A stretch of 64,000 bases of DNA, taken from Leptotrichia buccalis C-1013-b (lineage in GTDB: Bacteria > Fusobacteriota > Fusobacteriia > Fusobacteriales > Leptotrichiaceae). The notes under the pieces were generated by a model. The model was given only the letters and a program-made list of their open reading frames with translations, was not told the DNA's origin and did no database searches. Shown one piece after another: positions 62,759-64,000 of the stretch (the first letter of the stretch is position 1; the number at the start of each line of letters is the position of its first letter). The DNA lies in assembly GCF_000023905.1 (NCBI RefSeq), contig NC_013192.1, positions 620,001-684,000 of the forward strand. Direction: 5' to 3'. Both the position numbers and the translations under genes were made by a program.

Positions 62759-63655
62759 ATGTCAAAAATTGCTTTTGTATTTCCAGGACAAGGGACACAG
62801 TATGCTGGAATGGGTAAAAAGTTATATGATGAAGTGGATGATGAAAATAAAAAAATAATTGACAAAATTTTTGAAAATAATGAAGATGTGAAAAAAGTTA
62901 TTTTTGAAGGAACTGATGAAGAATTAAAAAATACAAAATATGCACAACCTGCAATTGCACTATTTTCTGTAATTTTAACTAAATTATTAAAAGAAAAAGG
63001 TATAAATGCTGATTTTGTGGCTGGGCACAGTTTAGGAGAATACAGTTCCTTATATGCTGCTGGAGTTTTAAATGAAATTGATACACTGAAATTGATTTCA
63101 AAAAGAGGGGAAATAATGAGCAGTGCCAATATTGATGGAGGAATGGCTGCGATATTAGGACTTAGTGCGGCAGATGTGGAAAGTATTTGTAATGAAATTG
63201 ATGGAGTAGTGGAAGCTGTAAATTATAATGAGCCGAAACAGACTGTTATCGCTGGAGAAAAAGAAGTAATTGCAAATAATCTTGCATTATTCAAGGAAAA
63301 AGGTGCAAGAAGAGCATTACCATTAGCAGTTTCAGGACCTTTTCATTCATCATTAATGAAACCTGTTGCCAAAATTCTAAAAAAAGAATTTGAAAACTAT
63401 ACTTGGAATAATCCAGAAACTCCAATTATTGCCAACACTACAGCAAATATTCTAAATTCTGCTGATGAAGTTCAAAATGAATTGTACAATCAGACATTTG
63501 GACCAGTAAAATGGGTTGACACAATAAATAAACTGGCTGAAAATGGAGTTACAAAGATTTATGAAATTGGACCTGGAAAAGTATTGGCAGGACTTATTAA
63601 AAAAATTAATAAGGAAATAGAAGTTATTAATATTGAAAATGTAGAAAGTCTATAA
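62759..63655 (+). CDS. fabD: Malonyl-CoA:ACP transacylase
   Basis: 298 residues. The N-terminal FVFPGQGTQYAGMG, the nucleophile Ser91 in GHSLGEYSSL and the catalytic His196 in GPFHSSLM are all present, with the C-terminal YEIGPGKVLAGLIKKI. FabD moves malonyl from CoA to acyl carrier protein, supplying FabH and the elongation enzymes. AGAGGAG precedes the ATG. A strong terminator follows, so acpP or fabG, if next, would need their own promoter. Confidence 0.96.
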   Translation: MSKIAFVFPGQGTQYAGMGKKLYDEVDDENKKIIDKIFENNEDVKKVIFEGTDEELKNTKYAQPAIALFSVILTKLLKEKGINADFVAGHSLGEYSSLYAAGVLNEIDTLKLISKRGEIMSSANIDGGMAAILGLSAADVESICNEIDGVVEAVNYNEPKQTVIAGEKEVIANNLALFKEKGARRALPLAVSGPFHSSLMKPVAKILKKEFENYTWNNPETPIIANTTANILNSADEVQNELYNQTFGPVKWVDTINKLAENGVTKIYEIGPGKVLAGLIKKINKEIEVINIENVESL

Positions 63656-63689
63656 ATTTAAAAATTAAACAATTTAATTAAGTAATTTA

Positions 63690-63740
63690 AATACACTGAG
63701 ACAGTTTGTAAAATCTGATTTTTCAGTGTATTTTTTTTGT
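63690..63740 (+). terminator. Terminator of fabD
   Basis: Perfect 10-bp arms AATACACTGA (63690-63699) and TCAGTGTATT (63723-63732) followed by a T run. Confidence 0.85.
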
Positions 63741-63913
63741 ATTTCAAAATATACTCGAACCCATTTAAAACCGAGTTATTGAAAATTATATAAATTTAGG
63801 GTTTGAGTAAAATAGTCATAGCTTTTGAGTTCGGCTTTAAAGCAGTTTTACTATAAAAGTTATAGTTTATAAAACAATTATTTTATTTAATTTAAAAAAT
63901 TTTTAATTTTATA

Positions 63914-63942
63914 TTGACATTTATTTAAAAATATAGTATAAA
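63914..63942 (+). promoter_or_regulatory. Promoter of the gene at the right edge
   Basis: TTGACA (63914-63919), 17 bases, TATAAA (63937-63942). Confidence 0.7.
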
Positions 63943-63978
63943 TAATTAATATAAAATTAATAAAAGAGGTGGTTAATT

Positions 63979-64000
63979 ATGGATAAGGTTGAAAAAAAAG
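63979..64000 (+). CDS. Start of an unidentified gene, cut by window edge
   Basis: AGAGGTGG, then ATG 63979 and seven codons MDKVEKK to the edge. A consensus promoter lies just upstream. Position after fabD suggests another fatty-acid gene such as acpP, but seven residues cannot decide. Confidence 0.4.

Larger units (their letters stand above)
63656..63978. other. Intergenic region with terminator, repeat-like sequence and promoter
   Basis: After the fabD terminator comes a segment (63753-63854) with inverted arms ACTCGAACCC/GGGTTTGAGT (63753-63762, 63799-63808) and the 32-base stretch shared with 24240-24271. A consensus promoter for the next gene lies at 63914-63942. No gene is seen. Confidence 0.5.

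Overview
The window reads as a chromosomal piece of a very AT-rich diderm bacterium of the Fusobacteriota, most likely Leptotrichia or a close relative. The evidence is the low GC, a TonB-dependent receptor and a 3289-residue autotransporter (so an outer membrane is present), the N-terminal module that the autotransporter shares with other fusobacterial autotransporters, a complete tagatose-pathway lactose operon, and strong AAGGAGG ribosome binding sites with many GTG/TTG starts. The genus is inference; no rRNA gene is present to confirm it.

Layout. 1-480: an IS200/IS605 transposase gene (tnpA) followed by the first codons of tnpB, leaving at the left edge. 585-4860: a TonB-dependent receptor, divergent from a nitroreductase / ACP-phosphodiesterase-like / secreted-protein operon. 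4861-15910: a giant autotransporter behind a consensus promoter and a leader of about 800 nt full of inverted repeats. 16013-22958: a PLD-like lipoprotein, a metallophosphoesterase whose last codons lie in a small inverted-repeat element, a 20-codon hydrophobic peptide gene with type-I-toxin-like RNA architecture, typA, and small genes. 23119-32620: an orphan TrpX-like binding lipoprotein, a LacI-type regulator and lacABCDFEG, which together take up lactose by PTS and degrade galactose-6-phosphate through tagatose phosphates. 32675-36240: the copper module copY-copA and a Phd-Doc toxin-antitoxin pair. 36355-43223: a thioredoxin-reductase-like flavoprotein that has lost its CxxC, two tandem mgtE genes, gene debris, a GNAT acetyltransferase and AdhP. 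43676-56295: a DUF1439-like protein, rapZ-uvrC, a nucleoside-type ABC transporter (ATPase plus two permeases), a methyltransferase, a DUF2716-like protein and uvrA. 56409-64000: a second DUF1439-like lipoprotein, the large SRP RNA, a GNAT-CDF fusion, a DUF389 protein, and a lipid/ribosome block (rpmF, PH-SHOCT protein, fabH, membrane protein, fabD), ending in the first codons of another gene.

Most of the window is ordinary housekeeping and sugar metabolism. The points that stand out are: (i) the small-peptide locus at 18612-18890, where the 5' leader can pair both with the peptide's ribosome binding site region and with the transcript's 3' end; (ii) two compensating one-base indels in the flavoprotein that remove exactly its redox cysteines; (iii) three copies of a MITE-like element with TGTCTGAAAAC inverted repeats; (iv) the long structured autotransporter leader; (v) the acetyltransferase-CDF fusion; (vi) a structured mgtE leader with a possible leader peptide. 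I see no tRNA, rRNA, CRISPR array or prophage.
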